Source: Gymnorhina tibicen (Eukaryota > Chordata > Aves > Passeriformes > Artamidae). From it: 64,000 nt of DNA. Made by a program: the position numbers and the translations under genes. The stretch spans positions 62,001 through 126,000 of the forward strand of contig VXAZ01009381.1 of the NCBI GenBank assembly GCA_013399875.1, read 5' to 3'. Numbering within the stretch: position 1 is the stretch's first letter; every line of letters begins with the position of its first letter. This document shows, one piece after another, positions 63,245 through 64,000 of the stretch. The notes beneath the pieces were generated by a model. The model was not told where the DNA came from, made no database searches, and was given only the letters and a program-made list of their open reading frames with translations.

Positions 63245-63757
63245 ATGAAAGGGGAGGACATCAGAAAAGGAGGGAATGTCAAGTCAGCAAGAGGGGTAAA
63301 CTTGGAGAGAAAAGTAAAAGCAGGAAAGATGTCCCTATATGATGACAAAAGACCCCCAACCCAAACAGAGCCACCACAAGTGAAAGGCTCCAAACAATTC
63401 CAAGCCACGCCAAAGAATTCCAAGTCCCTTCTAGCAGAAGCACTTGGGGTTCAGATGCAAACATCTCACTTGAAGCTGAGGAAAACATTTGCAAGAGATG
63501 AATTTTTGGTGTGCAAACCCCCAGCTGTGGCCCAGCCAGCAGCAGAAGACATCTCCCCATGCTTCAGGCAGCAGGTTCCAGCCCCAGCTCCTGCAGCCCT
63601 ACCATCTGCTGGATCACTTCCAAGGCCTTCAGAAAAATCCCAGATGGTGATGCAACTCAAGGATATTACATGTGACATGTTTGCTCTTAGCAAGATTAAT
63701 AGAGTTGACTTTGCCCCCCCTCCAATCTCTCTTTCTGCACGCTACACACTGCTATGA
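63245..63757 (+). other. Unidentified 170-codon open frame in an EDA intron
   Basis: Opens with a true ATG at 63245 (an in-frame TGA lies at 63221) and closes at TGA 63757. The product would be basic and Lys-rich at first (KGGNVKSARGVNLERKVKAG), then Pro/Ala-rich (QQVPAPAPAALPSAGSLPRP). I recognise no family, signal peptide or membrane segment. The opposite strand is also open over much of it (from a non-ATG start), which argues for composition rather than coding. It could be part of a degraded retroelement or chance. Confidence 0.2.
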
Positions 63758-64000
63758 TTTACTATAAATACAGAAATATCCCAAACTTCTTTAGGACATC
63801 TGCTGATATAAATAGGATATTAAAAAACCCCTGCCTTCCCTTATTAGCTGTGTGTGTGGATTAACAAGAAATAGTTTAAATTCCTGCCAAACAGTTTCAA
63901 CTGGTTTTATGGACGGGAACAGATCTTTGTAATTACGCTGATTTTATATCAAACCTATCAAAGGCTGACCATTATAGGAATCAGTCAAACAAAGGATACA

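Larger units (their letters stand above)
60191..64000. other. EDA intron, continuing past the window edge
   Basis: AT-richer sequence with one CR1 fragment (61286) and two adjacent open frames (62631-62966 and 63245-63757, +). The transmembrane and furin-site exons of EDA were looked for on the minus strand and not found, so the intron probably continues beyond 64000. Confidence 0.55.

Noticed and set aside
62953..63423. 156-codon minus-strand frame in the EDA intron
   Set aside because: Starts at TTG, overlaps the plus-strand orphan frame and resembles no EDA exon or known family.

Overview
This is vertebrate nuclear DNA, almost certainly from a bird. All recognisable genes are vertebrate genes with GT-AG introns. 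The interspersed repeats are truncated CR1 LINEs with the avian 3' end (ATTCTATGATTCT tail). GC-rich stretches carry many minisatellites. The gene content matches the avian block equivalent to human Xq13 (chicken 4p / passerine chromosome 4A, from general knowledge of avian synteny). No bacterial, viral or CRISPR locus is present.

Layout: (1) 2.15-10.6 kb, + strand: a 25-exon SHIP2/INPPL1-family inositol 5-phosphatase without the C-terminal SAM domain. (2) 15.5-17.1 kb, +: a P2Y4-type nucleotide receptor in a single coding exon. (3) 22.3-18.4 kb, -: an 8-exon DGAT2-family acyltransferase, convergent with the receptor. (4) 28.6-23.7 kb, -: complete 6-exon IGBP1 (alpha4) with a CpG-rich promoter carrying tandem YY1-like sites. 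(5) 36.5-32.6 kb, -: a complete 5-exon WNT11-family gene, probably WNT11B. (6) 46.1-43.4 kb, -: a 2-exon leucine-rich-repeat membrane protein of the LRRC32(GARP)/NRROS family. (7) 59.2-49.9 kb, -: six 3' exons of EDA (ectodysplasin A), whose 5' exons lie beyond the window.

The order P2RY4 - DGAT2-family - IGBP1 - EDA is that of human Xq13.1. The three additional genes (INPPL1-like, WNT11-like, LRRC32-like), together with P2RY4 and the acyltransferase, mirror human 11q13 (INPPL1, P2RY2/P2RY6, DGAT2/MOGAT2, WNT11, LRRC32). The window therefore looks like the sister copy of 11q13 from the early vertebrate genome duplications, keeping genes that mammals appear to lack on the X. The most interesting single gene is the LRRC32-like one. 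It keeps, at equivalent places, both cysteines by which LRRC32 and NRROS hold latent TGF-beta.

The genes do not form an operon-like unit. They are independent signalling and lipid genes: phosphoinositide phosphatase, nucleotide GPCR, acyltransferase, PP2A regulator, WNT ligand, presumed TGF-beta anchor and TNF-family ligand. Exon coordinates were read by eye from splice consensus, reading phase and family similarity. Coding lengths sum to whole codons for every gene that is complete.
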